Shown here piece by piece: positions 15,162 through 23,764 of a DNA stretch of 33,071 bases; positions within the stretch are counted from its first letter, which is position 1; every line of letters starts with the position of its first letter. The position numbers and the translations under genes were made by a program. The stretch is from the NCBI GenBank assembly GCA_038211965.1, contig JBBQVB010000014.1, positions 1-33,071 of the forward strand, given 5' to 3'. The notes beneath the pieces are model-generated. The model did not search any database. It saw nothing but the letters and a program-made list of their open reading frames with translations, and was not told the origin of the DNA. This stretch comes from Glacieibacterium sp038211965 (lineage in GTDB: Bacteria > Pseudomonadota > Alphaproteobacteria > Sphingomonadales > Sphingomonadaceae).

Positions 15162-15433
15162 CGCTGTGCCTCCGAATCGATGATCAAACGGCCGATGCGC
15201 AGCGTTCCCACCTCGAGATCGCCGATCCTTGCGCGGCGCACCGTCAGCCGCCCGATGGCCAGTCGGCCGATCGCCAGTGCGCCGATCGCGACGGCCCCTA
15301 CGGCAAGCGCGCCGATCGCGTGGCTGCCCGTCGCCGCCACCCCGGTCGCGTTCGCTCCGGTTGCTGCAGCGCCGGTGGCAGCGACGCCGGTCGCCGTGGC
15401 GCGGGTGGACGCAGCGGCGGCAAGGCCCTTCAT
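15158..15433 (-). CDS. Pentapeptide-period repeat protein between gloA-like gene and gloB
   Basis: The product has 91 residues. From residue 12 to about 86 it is a nearly perfect 5-residue repeat with Gly every fifth position (16, 21, 26 ... 61, then 71, 76, 81; Arg replaces Gly at 66). The first half is Ala/Thr-Gly (ATGVA ATGAA ATGAN), the second half aliphatic (AIGAL AVGAV AIGAL AIGRL), and it ends with charged repeats (RIGDL EVGTL RIGRL). The period suits a pentapeptide-type quadrilateral beta-helix, although the consensus is not the usual A(D/N)Lxx. The central aliphatic stretch could alternatively be a membrane segment. ATGA and GTGA overlaps on both sides place it firmly in the glyoxalase operon. 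Function unknown. Confidence 0.75.
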   Translation of the reverse strand: MKGLAAAASTRATATGVAATGAAATGANATGVAATGSHAIGALAVGAVAIGALAIGRLAIGRLTVRRARIGDLEVGTLRIGRLIIDSEAQR

Positions 15434-15849
15434 CACCAGACCCCCGTATTGGGCATCGACAGCCACGGCTCGGCCGGCGTCAGCGCGCCGCCCGCCTGCA
15501 GCAGCTCGACCGAGATCCCGTCGGGCGAACGCACGAACGCCATGCGCCCGTCGCGCGGCGGGCGGTTGATCATCACCCCGCCATCCATCAGCCGCGCGCA
15601 CGCCGCGTGGATATCCTCGACGGCATAGGCGAGATGCCCGAAATTCCGCCCCCCGGTATAGACCTCGGGGTCCCAGTTGTGCGTCAGCTCGACCTGCGCC
15701 GCCTCGTCGCCCGGAGCGGCAAGGAAGATCAGCGTGAAGCGCCCGCCCTGATTGTCGATGCGCCGGACTTCCTTGAGACCGAGCAGATCGAAGAAGCGCA
15801 GATTCGCGTCGAGGTCGCTGACGCGGATCATCGTGTGGAGATATTTCAT
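15433..15849 (-). CDS. gloA: Glyoxalase I-like VOC protein (probable lactoylglutathione lyase)
   Basis: Glyoxalase I converts the methylglyoxal-glutathione hemithioacetal to S-D-lactoylglutathione, the substrate of GloB. The 138-residue product has the four metal-ligand positions expected for GloA: H5 (MKYLHTMIRVSDL), E54 (AQVELTHNWD), H72 (RNFGHLAYAV) and E115 (DGISVELLQ). Two beta-alpha-beta-beta-beta modules are visible. The region HLAYAVEDIHAACARL is typical. The start at 15849 is preceded by CGGAG-type sequence, and the stop overlaps the next start as ATGA. Divergent VOC enzymes can have other substrates, but the shared operon with gloB supports glyoxalase I. It begins 79 bases after atpC with no clear terminator between. 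Confidence 0.8.
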   Translation of the reverse strand: MKYLHTMIRVSDLDANLRFFDLLGLKEVRRIDNQGGRFTLIFLAAPGDEAAQVELTHNWDPEVYTGGRNFGHLAYAVEDIHAACARLMDGGVMINRPPRDGRMAFVRSPDGISVELLQAGGALTPAEPWLSMPNTGVW

Positions 15850-15928
15850 CGGGCGCTCACTCCGGAGGGGTCTCACCGACCCTAACCCGACCGCCGCTCG
15901 CTTCCCAGCCCCGCGACGACGCGGTGCC

Positions 15929-16342
15929 CTAGTTGACCACCGCCGCCTGCATCGCCTCGAACGCCGCGACACGCTTCCCCGCCGCCGCAACCTCGACTTC
16001 GCCGCCCGCGGTCCGCAGCGTCTCGCGCGACGCCGCCAGCCCGCGCGCCGTCGCCTCGACATCGATCTCGCCGACCGGCGTCGCGCTCTCGGCAAGCACC
16101 GTCAGCCCGGTCGCCGATACTTCGGCGAAGCCGCCGTCGATGAAGATACGCTCGGGCACGTCGGTCATGCTGTTGGGATAGACCGCGATGGTGCCGGGGC
16201 GGATCGTCGACATCAGCGGCGCATGGCCGGGCAGCACGCCGAAATCGCCCTCCGAACCGGGGACGACGACCATGAAGACATCGACCGAGCGCAACAGGCG
16301 CTCGGGGGAGACGAGTTCGAAGTGGACGGTGTCGGCCATCAC
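15929..16342 (-). CDS. atpC: ATP synthase F1 epsilon subunit
   Basis: Epsilon is part of the rotor stalk and a regulator of F1. The 137-residue product has the beta-sandwich features FELVSPERLLRSVDVFMVVV, GSEGDFGVLPGHAPLMSTIR and FIDGGFAEVSATGLTVLAES, followed by a short helical C-terminal region. Its start overlaps the atpD stop by four bases (ATGA). Usual length for alphaproteobacteria, in which the C-terminal domain is often reduced. Confidence 0.96.
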   Translation of the reverse strand: MMADTVHFELVSPERLLRSVDVFMVVVPGSEGDFGVLPGHAPLMSTIRPGTIAVYPNSMTDVPERIFIDGGFAEVSATGLTVLAESATPVGEIDVEATARGLAASRETLRTAGGEVEVAAAGKRVAAFEAMQAAVVN

Positions 16343-17793
16343 GCCGCTTCCGCCGCCAGCCGCTGGCCCTTCTTGACCGCGTCCTCGATCGTGCCGACCA
16401 TGTAGAACGCCGCCTCGGGCAGGTGGTCGTATTCGCCCGCGACGATCGCCTTGAAGCCCTTGATCGTGTCCTCGACCGCGACGAAGACGCCCGGCGTGCC
16501 GGTGAAGATCTCGGCGACGAAGAACGGCTGGCTGAGGAAGCGCTGGATCTTGCGCGCGCGGCTGACGGTCAACTTGTCGTCCTCCGACAGCTCATCCATC
16601 CCGAGGATCGCGATGATGTCCTGCAGCGACTTGTACTTCTGCAGCACCTCCTGAACCGAGCGCGCGACGGCGTAGTGCTCGTCGCCGACGGTGCGCGGCT
16701 CGAGGACGCGGCTGGTCGAATCGAGCGGGTCGACGGCGGGGTAGATGCCGAGCTCGGAGATCGCGCGGCTCAGCGTGGTCGTCGCGTCCAAGTGGGCGAA
16801 CGACGTCGCAGGCGCCGGATCGGTCAAATCGTCGGCGGGGACGTAGATCGCCTGAACGCTGGTGATCGAGCCCTTGTTGGTCGAGGTAATGCGCTCCTGC
16901 AGCCCGCCCATGTCGGTGGCGAGCGTCGGCTGGTAGCCCACCGCGCTCGGGATACGCCCGAGCAGCGCCGACACTTCCGAACCGGCCTGGGTGAAGCGGA
17001 AGATGTTGTCGACGAAGAACAGCACGTCCTGCCCCTCGACATCGCGGAAATATTCGGCGTTGGTCAGGCCCGACAGCGCAACGCGGGCGCGCGCGCCTGG
17101 CGGCTCGTTCATCTGGCCGTACACCAGCGCGACCTTCGACCCCTCGGAGGTCGCGTTGCCGTCGGCGTCCTTGGCGATGACGCCCGCCTCAAGAAACTCG
17201 TGGTACAGGTCGTTGCCCTCGCGCGTCCGCTCGCCGACGCCCGCGAACACCGAGGTGCCGCCGTGGCCCTTGGCGATGTTGTTGATCAGCTCCTGAATCA
17301 GCACGGTCTTGCCGACCCCCGCGCCGCCGAACAGCCCGATCTTGCCGCCCTTGGCGTAGGGGGCGATCAAGTCGATGACCTTGATGCCGGTGACGAGAAT
17401 CGAGCTGTCGGTCGCCTGATCGATGAACAGTGGGGCTTCGGCGTGGATTGGCATCGTCGTCTCGGCATTGACCGGGCCGCGCTCGTCGATCGGCTCGCCG
17501 ATGACGTTGAGGATGCGGCCCAGCGTCGCCGGACCGACGGGGACGCGGATCTGGCTGCCGGTGTCGATGACCTCCTGTCCGCGCACGAGGCCGTCGGTGG
17601 CGTCCATCGCGATGGTGCGCACGGTGTTCTCGCCAAGATGCTGCGCGACCTCGAGGACGAGGCGGCGGTCCTCGATCTTCGTCTCAAGCGCGCTCAGGAT
17701 CGCCGGCAGGTCGGTATCGAACTGCACGTCGACGACCGCGCCGATAACCTGCGCGACGCGCCCGACGTTGTTGGTGGTGGGCTGGGTGGCCAT
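16339..17793 (-). CDS. atpD: ATP synthase F1 beta subunit
   Basis: Beta is the catalytic subunit of the F1 sector. The 484-residue protein has the P-loop GGAGVGKT at residues 156-163, ELINNIAKGHGGTSVFAGVG, the GERTREGNDLYHE motif, the ALSGLTNAEYFRD region and the DELSEDD motif facing gamma. AGAGGAAG precedes the ATG at a good distance. A 108-base gap to atpG on the upstream side contains a broken small ORF. Confidence 0.99.
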   Translation of the reverse strand: MATQPTTNNVGRVAQVIGAVVDVQFDTDLPAILSALETKIEDRRLVLEVAQHLGENTVRTIAMDATDGLVRGQEVIDTGSQIRVPVGPATLGRILNVIGEPIDERGPVNAETTMPIHAEAPLFIDQATDSSILVTGIKVIDLIAPYAKGGKIGLFGGAGVGKTVLIQELINNIAKGHGGTSVFAGVGERTREGNDLYHEFLEAGVIAKDADGNATSEGSKVALVYGQMNEPPGARARVALSGLTNAEYFRDVEGQDVLFFVDNIFRFTQAGSEVSALLGRIPSAVGYQPTLATDMGGLQERITSTNKGSITSVQAIYVPADDLTDPAPATSFAHLDATTTLSRAISELGIYPAVDPLDSTSRVLEPRTVGDEHYAVARSVQEVLQKYKSLQDIIAILGMDELSEDDKLTVSRARKIQRFLSQPFFVAEIFTGTPGVFVAVEDTIKGFKAIVAGEYDHLPEAAFYMVGTIEDAVKKGQRLAAEAA

Positions 17794-17813
17794 GTCGAAC
17801 TTCCTCTTGAAAC

Positions 17814-17902
17814 CTAGTGTTGCGTCGAAAGCGCGACGGCGAACAGGCCGAGCACTACGACGCCCTTCAGTCAGCGTTGGTGACTTCGGGATTGTCGCGC
17901 AT
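17814..17902 (-). pseudogene. Interrupted one-helix mini-ORF between atpG and atpD
   Basis: On the minus strand an ATG overlaps the atpG stop as TAATG (17900-17904) and reads MRDNPEVTNAD before TGA. In the -1 frame, starting with a codon that shares the last C of the GAC codon, the reading continues LKGVVVLGLFAVALSTQH and stops at TAG 17814-17816, 20 bases before atpD. Joined, this is a 29-residue protein with one hydrophobic helix; insertion of a single C (GACTG to GACCTG) restores it. It might be a true small gene with a frameshift, a recoding site, a sequencing error, or chance. Confidence 0.4.
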
Positions 17903-18789
17903 TAGATCGCCTCCGCCCCGGAGATGATCTCGATGAGTTCCTTGGTGATCGCCGCCTGCCGCGTGCGGTTGTAGGTTACCGTCAGCCGCTTGATGATGTC
18001 GCCGGCGTTGTTGGTCGAATTCTCCATCGCGTTCATCTGCGCGCCGAAGAAGCTCGCTTGATTCTCGAGCATAGCGCGGAACACCTGCACGCCGATGTTG
18101 CGTGGCAGCAGGTCGGCGAGGATCGTTTCCTCGTCGGGCTCGTACTCGATGACCGCGCCCATCGGGTCGGCGGGGGCGGCGTCGGTGGTCGCGGGAAGCG
18201 CTGCCGGGATCAGGCGGACGAGCGTCGGCTCCTGCACCAGCGCCGAACGGAACTTCGAGAAGAACAGTTCCGCCACGTCGAACTCGCCCGCTTCGAAGCG
18301 CGCGATGACCTGCGCCGCGATCGCCTGCGCCTCGGTGAACGCCAGCGGCTTGCCGTGGGTCAGGTCGAGCGTGTCGAGGATCGCCTCGCGGTGGCTGCGC
18401 GCGAACGCTGCGCGGCCCTTCTTGCCCGCCAGCAGCAGCTTGACGGCCTTGCCCTGGCTCGCGAGTTCGTCGGCGCGGCGGCGTGCGAGGCGGATGATGT
18501 TGGTGTTGAAACCGCCCGCAAGCCCGCGCTCCGAAGTGACGACGACGAGCAGATAGGTCTGGTCCTGCCCGGTGCCCGCGAGCAGGCGCGGCGACTCCGG
18601 ACCGACGGTGACGCGGCTGCCCAGCGACGCCATGACGGCGGCCATGCGCTCCGAATACGGACGCGCGGCCTCGGCCGCCTCCTGCGCGCGGCGCAGCTTG
18701 GCGGCGGCGACCATCTTGAGCGCCTTGGTGATCTTCTGCGTCGACTTCACCGAAGCGATGCGGACCTTGAGGGCTTTGAGGCTGGCCAT
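17902..18789 (-). CDS. atpG: ATP synthase F1 gamma subunit
   Basis: Gamma is the central rotor shaft that couples F0 rotation to catalysis. The 295-residue product begins MASLKALKVRIASVKSTQKI, the typical N-terminal helix, with TKALKMVAAAKLRRAQEAAE next, and ends with the conserved C-terminal helix MENSTNNAGDIIKRLTVTYN then RTRQAAITKELIEIISGAEA. Gene order atpH-A-G-D-C is that of alphaproteobacteria, in which the F0 genes are elsewhere. Confidence 0.98.
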   Translation of the reverse strand: MASLKALKVRIASVKSTQKITKALKMVAAAKLRRAQEAAEAARPYSERMAAVMASLGSRVTVGPESPRLLAGTGQDQTYLLVVVTSERGLAGGFNTNIIRLARRRADELASQGKAVKLLLAGKKGRAAFARSHREAILDTLDLTHGKPLAFTEAQAIAAQVIARFEAGEFDVAELFFSKFRSALVQEPTLVRLIPAALPATTDAAPADPMGAVIEYEPDEETILADLLPRNIGVQVFRAMLENQASFFGAQMNAMENSTNNAGDIIKRLTVTYNRTRQAAITKELIEIISGAEAI

Positions 18790-18818
18790 CTACTTCGCCT
18801 GCAACGCGCTGCGCCGCG

Positions 18819-20354
<1,536 letters not shown>

Positions 20355-20384
20355 TGTCAGCCTTTCCTGTGACAGCTTGCGCCG

Positions 20385-20939
20385 TCAGCCTTTCATCGCG
20401 TGAGCGAGGGTGTTCAGTCGGGTGGCGAGCGAGCTGTCGATGAGCTGCGAGCCGGTGCGGACGACGAGCCCGCCGAGAATCGATTTGTCGACGATGAGGT
20501 CGAGCGCAACGTCGCGCCCGAGACGCTTCCGAAGCTGCGACTTGAGCGCCGCCTGCTGCGCTTCGTCGAGTGGGTGGGCGCTGGTGACCGTCGCCGTCGT
20601 CTCGCCGCGCTGGCGGGCGGCGAGCGCGTCGAAGTCGCGGATGACCTGGCCCAGCGACGACAGGCGGCGATTGGCAGCGAGGACACCCAGGAAGTTCGTC
20701 GTCAGCGGGTCGAGGCCGAGTTCGCCCGCGACAGCGGCGATGCCCTTTGCGGCGCTCGCGCGGTCGAGGCGCGGGCTCGCGGCGAGCGTCCGCAGGTCCG
20801 CCGATTCGGCCAGCGCGCCCTTGAGCGTCGCAAGGCTCGCCGACACCGCGTCGAGCGACTTTCCCTCGCGCGCGAGGTCGAACAAGGCGGTCGCATAGCG
20901 TCCCGGCAGTCCAGCAACGATGCCGCCCGATGTTTCCAC
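20385..20939 (-). CDS. atpH: ATP synthase F1 delta subunit
   Basis: Delta joins the peripheral stalk to the top of F1. The 184-residue product has the N-terminal GLPGRYATALFDLAREGKSL segment and the C-terminal RLGRDVALDLIVDKSILGGL, VVRTGSQLIDSSLATRLNTL region typical of the family. It probably begins with GTG at 20939 preceded by GAGG. It is the first gene of the operon. Confidence 0.96.
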   Translation of the reverse strand: METSGGIVAGLPGRYATALFDLAREGKSLDAVSASLATLKGALAESADLRTLAASPRLDRASAAKGIAAVAGELGLDPLTTNFLGVLAANRRLSSLGQVIRDFDALAARQRGETTATVTSAHPLDEAQQAALKSQLRKRLGRDVALDLIVDKSILGGLVVRTGSQLIDSSLATRLNTLAHAMKG

Positions 20940-21197
20940 GAACCTCGCCCAAGGAGAAATGGCTAAAGTGTCGGCGCGAGGCCCATGAGGCCCCCGGCGT
21001 TGACGCGGCGGCGGTTAGCATGGGGGTCGGGGGGATGCAAGGCGAGTGGCGCGGCAACGGCGTCGGGGTTCGTATCGTCCGGATCTCGTATCGCCATCGT
21101 CACGAATTCTTTACCAAGCCGCCGTATCGTCCGCGTTACGGCCAAGTGCCCCGTCGGTTGTTGCGTCGAAGTTCCGCCCCCTAGCTGGAGACCTTCG
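20940..21197. other. Divergent intergenic region, atpH / subtilase gene
   Basis: This 258-base region separates the minus-strand atp operon from the plus-strand protease gene. It holds the candidate atp promoter listed separately and, near its right end, GGAG (21187-21190) as the protease ribosome binding site. I see no clear -35/-10 pair for the protease gene and no convincing coding frame. Confidence 0.6.
21014..21040 (-). promoter_or_regulatory. Candidate promoter of the atp operon
   Basis: On the minus strand TTGCAT (21035-21040) and GCTAAC (21014-21019) are separated by 15 bases. This resembles the TTGAC...GCTA-type housekeeping promoters described for alphaproteobacteria such as Caulobacter. 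Transcription would begin about 70 bases before atpH. Confidence 0.4.
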
Positions 21198-22508
21198 ATG
21201 ATGCCGCCCCCGCTCGATGCCAGCGTCGACGAGATGCTCGCTGCCGCAGCCGCCGATGGCGGCGATCCGGCAGCGGGAAACGCCTTCCTGACCGGTCGCT
21301 CGATCGTCACCTACGCGCGCGACGAGGCGGCAGGGGTCGCCAGGAGCCTTGGCTTCAATGCGGGCGCGCGCGTCGCCAGCGCCGAGGATTTCGATGACGG
21401 CATCGTCGACTTCGCCGCGCTCGGCGATGCCCAGTCTGTGCTGTTCCCCGAACTCGGCGTGGCCCTGCTGTCGGCCGAGCCCGAGGCGCGCGGCATGGTC
21501 GCGACCATGGCAGCCGATGCGACCAACCCGATCGCGACGATCGAACCCGAAACCTTCGTGTTCCCATCGGCGCGCGACTTGGGAGAGTATCTTCGCGGCT
21601 TTGCCGCCGCCAGCGCGCGGATCGGCGCCGACTGGCTCGATCAGGCAGGTGACGCGGCCGCGGCGGCGCCGGGGACCGTCGATGCGGCAGCGCTCGCCGC
21701 GACGTGGGGCCTGCAGGCGACCGGTGCGGCGACCAATCCGCTGACCGGGCGCGGCATCAAGGTCGCCGTGCTCGACACGGGCTTCTACTTCCCGCACCCT
21801 GATTTTGCCGGTCGCCCGGTCGCGCAGGCATCCTTCATCTTTGGACAGACCGCGCTGGATGTCTTCGGCCACGGCACGCATTGCATGGGCACGGCATGCG
21901 GTCCGCGCGCACCGGCCGGCGTGCCGCGCTACGGGATCGCGTCGGAGGCGTCGATCTTCGTGGGCAAAGTGCTGTCGAACACCGGCAGCGGTACCAGCGC
22001 GACGGTGCTTGCCGGCATGAACTGGGCGGTCGCCAACCGCTGCCCGGTGATCAGCATGTCGCTCGGTGCCCCCGGCGGCCCGGCCGCCTTCTATACGCAG
22101 GCGGGGCAGGCGGCGCTCAACGCGGGATGCCTGATCGTCGCGGCGGCGGGTAATGAGAGCCGCCGCCCCGGTACCATCGCGCCGACCGGTTCGCCCGGAA
22201 ATTCGCCGACGATCATGTCGGTCGCGGCAGTCGACGACCATCTCCGGATCGCGGTCTTTTCGTGCGGCGGCAAGGTCGAGATCGCCGGACCGGGCGTCGA
22301 CGTCTTCTCGAGCTGGCCGCTGCCGCTGCGCTACAAGACGATCAGCGGGACCAGCATGGCAACACCGCACGTCGCGGGGATCGCCGCACTGCTCGCGCAG
22401 TCGTCGCCGACGCTGCGCGGTATCGCTCTGTGGCGCGCGCTGACTGGGCGCACGCGACACCTGCCGTTGCCGGCAAGCGACGTGGGCGCCGGTCTGGTCC
22501 ACGTCTGA
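21198..22508 (+). CDS. Subtilisin-like serine peptidase (S8 family), no obvious signal peptide
   Basis: The catalytic triad is intact: D193 (KVAVLDTGFYF), H225 (FGHGTHCMGTA) and S386 (ISGTSMATPHVAGIAA), with the oxyanion-hole Asn in AAAGNES. Length is 436 residues from the ATG at 21198, which has GGAG 7 bases upstream; in-frame sequence back to 20985 has no ribosome binding site. Residues 1-20 (MMPPPLDASVDEMLAAAAAD) are not a signal peptide. Residues ~30-125 show alternating strands and helices (RSIVTYARDEAAGVARSLGF and later ATNPIATIEPETFVFPS) and may be a divergent I9-type propeptide. A small I9-like protein is encoded 71 bases downstream, suggesting a protease-inhibitor or protease-chaperone pair. 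Cytosolic action or leaderless export are both possible. Confidence 0.9.
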   Translation: MMPPPLDASVDEMLAAAAADGGDPAAGNAFLTGRSIVTYARDEAAGVARSLGFNAGARVASAEDFDDGIVDFAALGDAQSVLFPELGVALLSAEPEARGMVATMAADATNPIATIEPETFVFPSARDLGEYLRGFAAASARIGADWLDQAGDAAAAAPGTVDAAALAATWGLQATGAATNPLTGRGIKVAVLDTGFYFPHPDFAGRPVAQASFIFGQTALDVFGHGTHCMGTACGPRAPAGVPRYGIASEASIFVGKVLSNTGSGTSATVLAGMNWAVANRCPVISMSLGAPGGPAAFYTQAGQAALNAGCLIVAAAGNESRRPGTIAPTGSPGNSPTIMSVAAVDDHLRIAVFSCGGKVEIAGPGVDVFSSWPLPLRYKTISGTSMATPHVAGIAALLAQSSPTLRGIALWRALTGRTRHLPLPASDVGAGLVHV

Positions 22509-22579
22509 GCGCGGGACTATCCTGACCCCAACGTGGCGCGCCGGGCGTTATGCCCGCAGACCGGTCGAGGGAGAAGGCG

Positions 22580-22804
22580 ATGGCTGAGCTTGTGGTAACC
22601 CTGCGCGGCGATGCGCCCTTCGACACGATCGGTCGCCTCGAGCGCGCCGGCTTGAAGGTCGGGCAGCATCTGCGCGAACTCAACATGGTGACGGGCACAT
22701 CGGATCCGGACGCCATCGCTCGCCTGCGCGCGCTCGACGAGGTCGCGGACGTTTCGGAGGCGCAAACGATTCAACTCCCGCCCGGCGATTCGGCAGTCCA
22801 GTAG
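22580..22804 (+). CDS. Stand-alone I9 inhibitor/propeptide-like small protein
   Basis: The product has 74 residues from ATG 22580, preceded by GAGGGAGAAGG; an upstream in-frame ATG (22550) lacks such a site. The order is strand AELVVTLRG, helix FDTIGRLERAGL, strand HLRELNMVTGTSD, helix PDAIARLRALDEV, final strand VADVSEAQTIQLPP. This beta-alpha-beta-beta-alpha-beta layout, with a Val-Ser/Glu-rich last strand, is that of subtilisin propeptides and I9-family inhibitors. There is no signal peptide. It follows the subtilase gene on the same strand and is likely co-expressed with it. The assignment rests on pattern, not on a search. Confidence 0.65.
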   Translation: MAELVVTLRGDAPFDTIGRLERAGLKVGQHLRELNMVTGTSDPDAIARLRALDEVADVSEAQTIQLPPGDSAVQ

Positions 22805-22850
22805 GGCATTGATGTCGCGCGGCCCGCGATAGCCCGTCGCAGCCCGCAAC

Positions 22851-22867
22851 TGTCGGGGAATCTTACA
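22851..22867 (+). promoter_or_regulatory. Candidate activator site 1 upstream of PEP-CTERM gene
   Basis: The sequence TGTCGGGGAATCTTACA has TGT...ACA ends with partial symmetry. It lies about 55 bases upstream of the -24 element, where enhancer-binding proteins for sigma-54 promoters often bind. Confidence 0.4.
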
Positions 22868-22869
22868 CC

Positions 22870-22890
22870 TGTCGGTCGCTGGCGATGACA
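22870..22890 (+). promoter_or_regulatory. Candidate activator site 2 upstream of PEP-CTERM gene
   Basis: TGTC (22870-22873) and GACA (22887-22890) form a second dyad just after site 1; both share TGTCGG at the left end. The tandem arrangement is compatible with an enhancer-binding protein oligomer. Confidence 0.35.
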
Positions 22891-22920
22891 ATAAGCTTGT
22901 AGTTCAACGGCTTGACTATC

Positions 22921-22936
22921 TGGCACGAGTCTTGCT
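22921..22936 (+). promoter_or_regulatory. Sigma-54 (RpoN) promoter of PEP-CTERM gene
   Basis: TGGCACG-N4-TTGCT matches the sigma-54 consensus, with GG at 22922-22923 and GC at 22934-22935 separated by exactly 10 bases. Transcription would start near 22947, leaving a ~36-base leader with AAGGGA before the ATG at 22983. RpoN control of PEP-CTERM genes is known from other proteobacteria. Confidence 0.8.
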
Positions 22937-22982
22937 GCGCGGCCGGCACGATCTCCGGCTCAAGCGTTCAAGGGATTTTATC

Positions 22983-23675
22983 ATGCGTTTCACCACCGTC
23001 GCTGCCGTTGCAGTCATGCTGCTCGCCACGACCGCCGCCAATGGCGTCGTCGTCGCGTGGGCCGATTGGACCGGCGCGACCACGACAGTCGCCAGCGGCA
23101 CGATCACCAGCGGTGCGACGACGCTCGGCCTGACCCTGTCGACGAGCGGCGAGCCGATCAACTTCGTGCAGACCGGCCAGCCGGCCGAGACCAATTATTT
23201 CACCGAGCCCAACCCGGGCGCAGCGCCGTACACCAGCGGCGACGTGTCGAACGCGCCGCCCGCTGCAGAGATGGTTTCGCTTGCCGCCGGTGGCTTGAAG
23301 ACGATCACGTTCAGCCAGGCGGTGACCAACCCGTATATCGCGTTCGTCAGCTGGAACGGTAACGTCGCGGCGTTCAGCCAGCCGTTCGAGAAGGTCAGCG
23401 AGGGCTGCGGCTACTGGGGTTGCGGCACCTTTTCGCAGGGCGCGGGCAACACCTTCGTCGGCAGCGGCGAAGTCCACGGCATCCTGCGCTTCCTCGGCAC
23501 GTTCAGCTCGATCTCGTTCACCGATACCGACGAGAATTGGCACGGCCTGACCGTCGGCATCGGCGGCGTCGCCGCGCCGTCGGTGCCTGAGCCCGCGACG
23601 TGGGCACTGATGATCGGCGGTTTCGGGCTGACCGGTGCGGCGTTGCGCCGCCGCCGCGCGGTCGTCGCCGCCTGA
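22983..23675 (+). CDS. PEP-CTERM (PEPxxWA-type) surface/exported protein
   Basis: The 230-residue product has a signal peptide (MRFTTVAAVAVMLLATTAAN) and a C-terminal exosortase sorting signal: PEPATWALMIGGFG from residue 202, a hydrophobic helix, then RRRR. Such proteins are exported by Sec and processed by an exosortase. The mature part is rich in Thr, Ser, Gly and beta-prone (TITSGATTLGLTLSTSGEPI), contains one close Cys pair (GCGYWGCG), and ends with FTDTDENWHGLTVGIGG, a motif common in PEPxxWA proteins of sphingomonads. No exosortase gene is in the window. The start ATG follows AAGGGA. A sigma-54 promoter precedes it and a hairpin terminator follows, so it is a single-gene unit. Confidence 0.9.
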   Translation: MRFTTVAAVAVMLLATTAANGVVVAWADWTGATTTVASGTITSGATTLGLTLSTSGEPINFVQTGQPAETNYFTEPNPGAAPYTSGDVSNAPPAAEMVSLAAGGLKTITFSQAVTNPYIAFVSWNGNVAAFSQPFEKVSEGCGYWGCGTFSQGAGNTFVGSGEVHGILRFLGTFSSISFTDTDENWHGLTVGIGGVAAPSVPEPATWALMIGGFGLTGAALRRRRAVVAA

Positions 23676-23737
23676 CGCACACGGTATAACGGACAGGGGC
23701 CGCGCCGGACCGAGTCCGCGCGGCCTTTCCGTGTGCG
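23676..23737 (+). terminator. Nested hairpin terminator after PEP-CTERM gene
   Basis: The inner stem is 23698-23704 with 23719-23725 and 23706-23710 with 23714-23718, a single-base bulge and a CGA loop, followed by TTT. An outer complementary pair (23676-23684 with 23729-23737, CGCACACGG/CCGTGTGCG) encloses it. The T-run is short, but the structure starts right after the stop codon. Confidence 0.65.
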
Positions 23738-23764
23738 CCGCGCGCGGCTAGGACGGGCGCGGTG

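Noticed and set aside
15300..15420. Repetitive DNA at 15300-15420 as a satellite or assembly artefact
   Set aside because: The repetition is at protein level (15-bp period encoding five-residue repeats) with varied codons, and fits an intact overlapping ORF in an operon.
20951..20988. Tiny ORF MAKVSARGP with AAGGAGAA directly before its ATG
   Set aside because: The Shine-Dalgarno-like sequence abuts the ATG with no spacing and the ORF has 9 codons; it lies in the atp promoter region. Probably chance.
20985..21197. Upstream extension of the subtilase frame to 20985
   Set aside because: No ribosome binding site, composition unlike the protein, and it covers the likely atp promoter; ATG 21198 has GGAG at good spacing.
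22540..22558. Small hairpin CGGGC-GTTAT-GCCCG before the I9-like gene
   Set aside because: A 5-bp stem without T-run is too weak to call a terminator or riboregulator in such GC-rich DNA.
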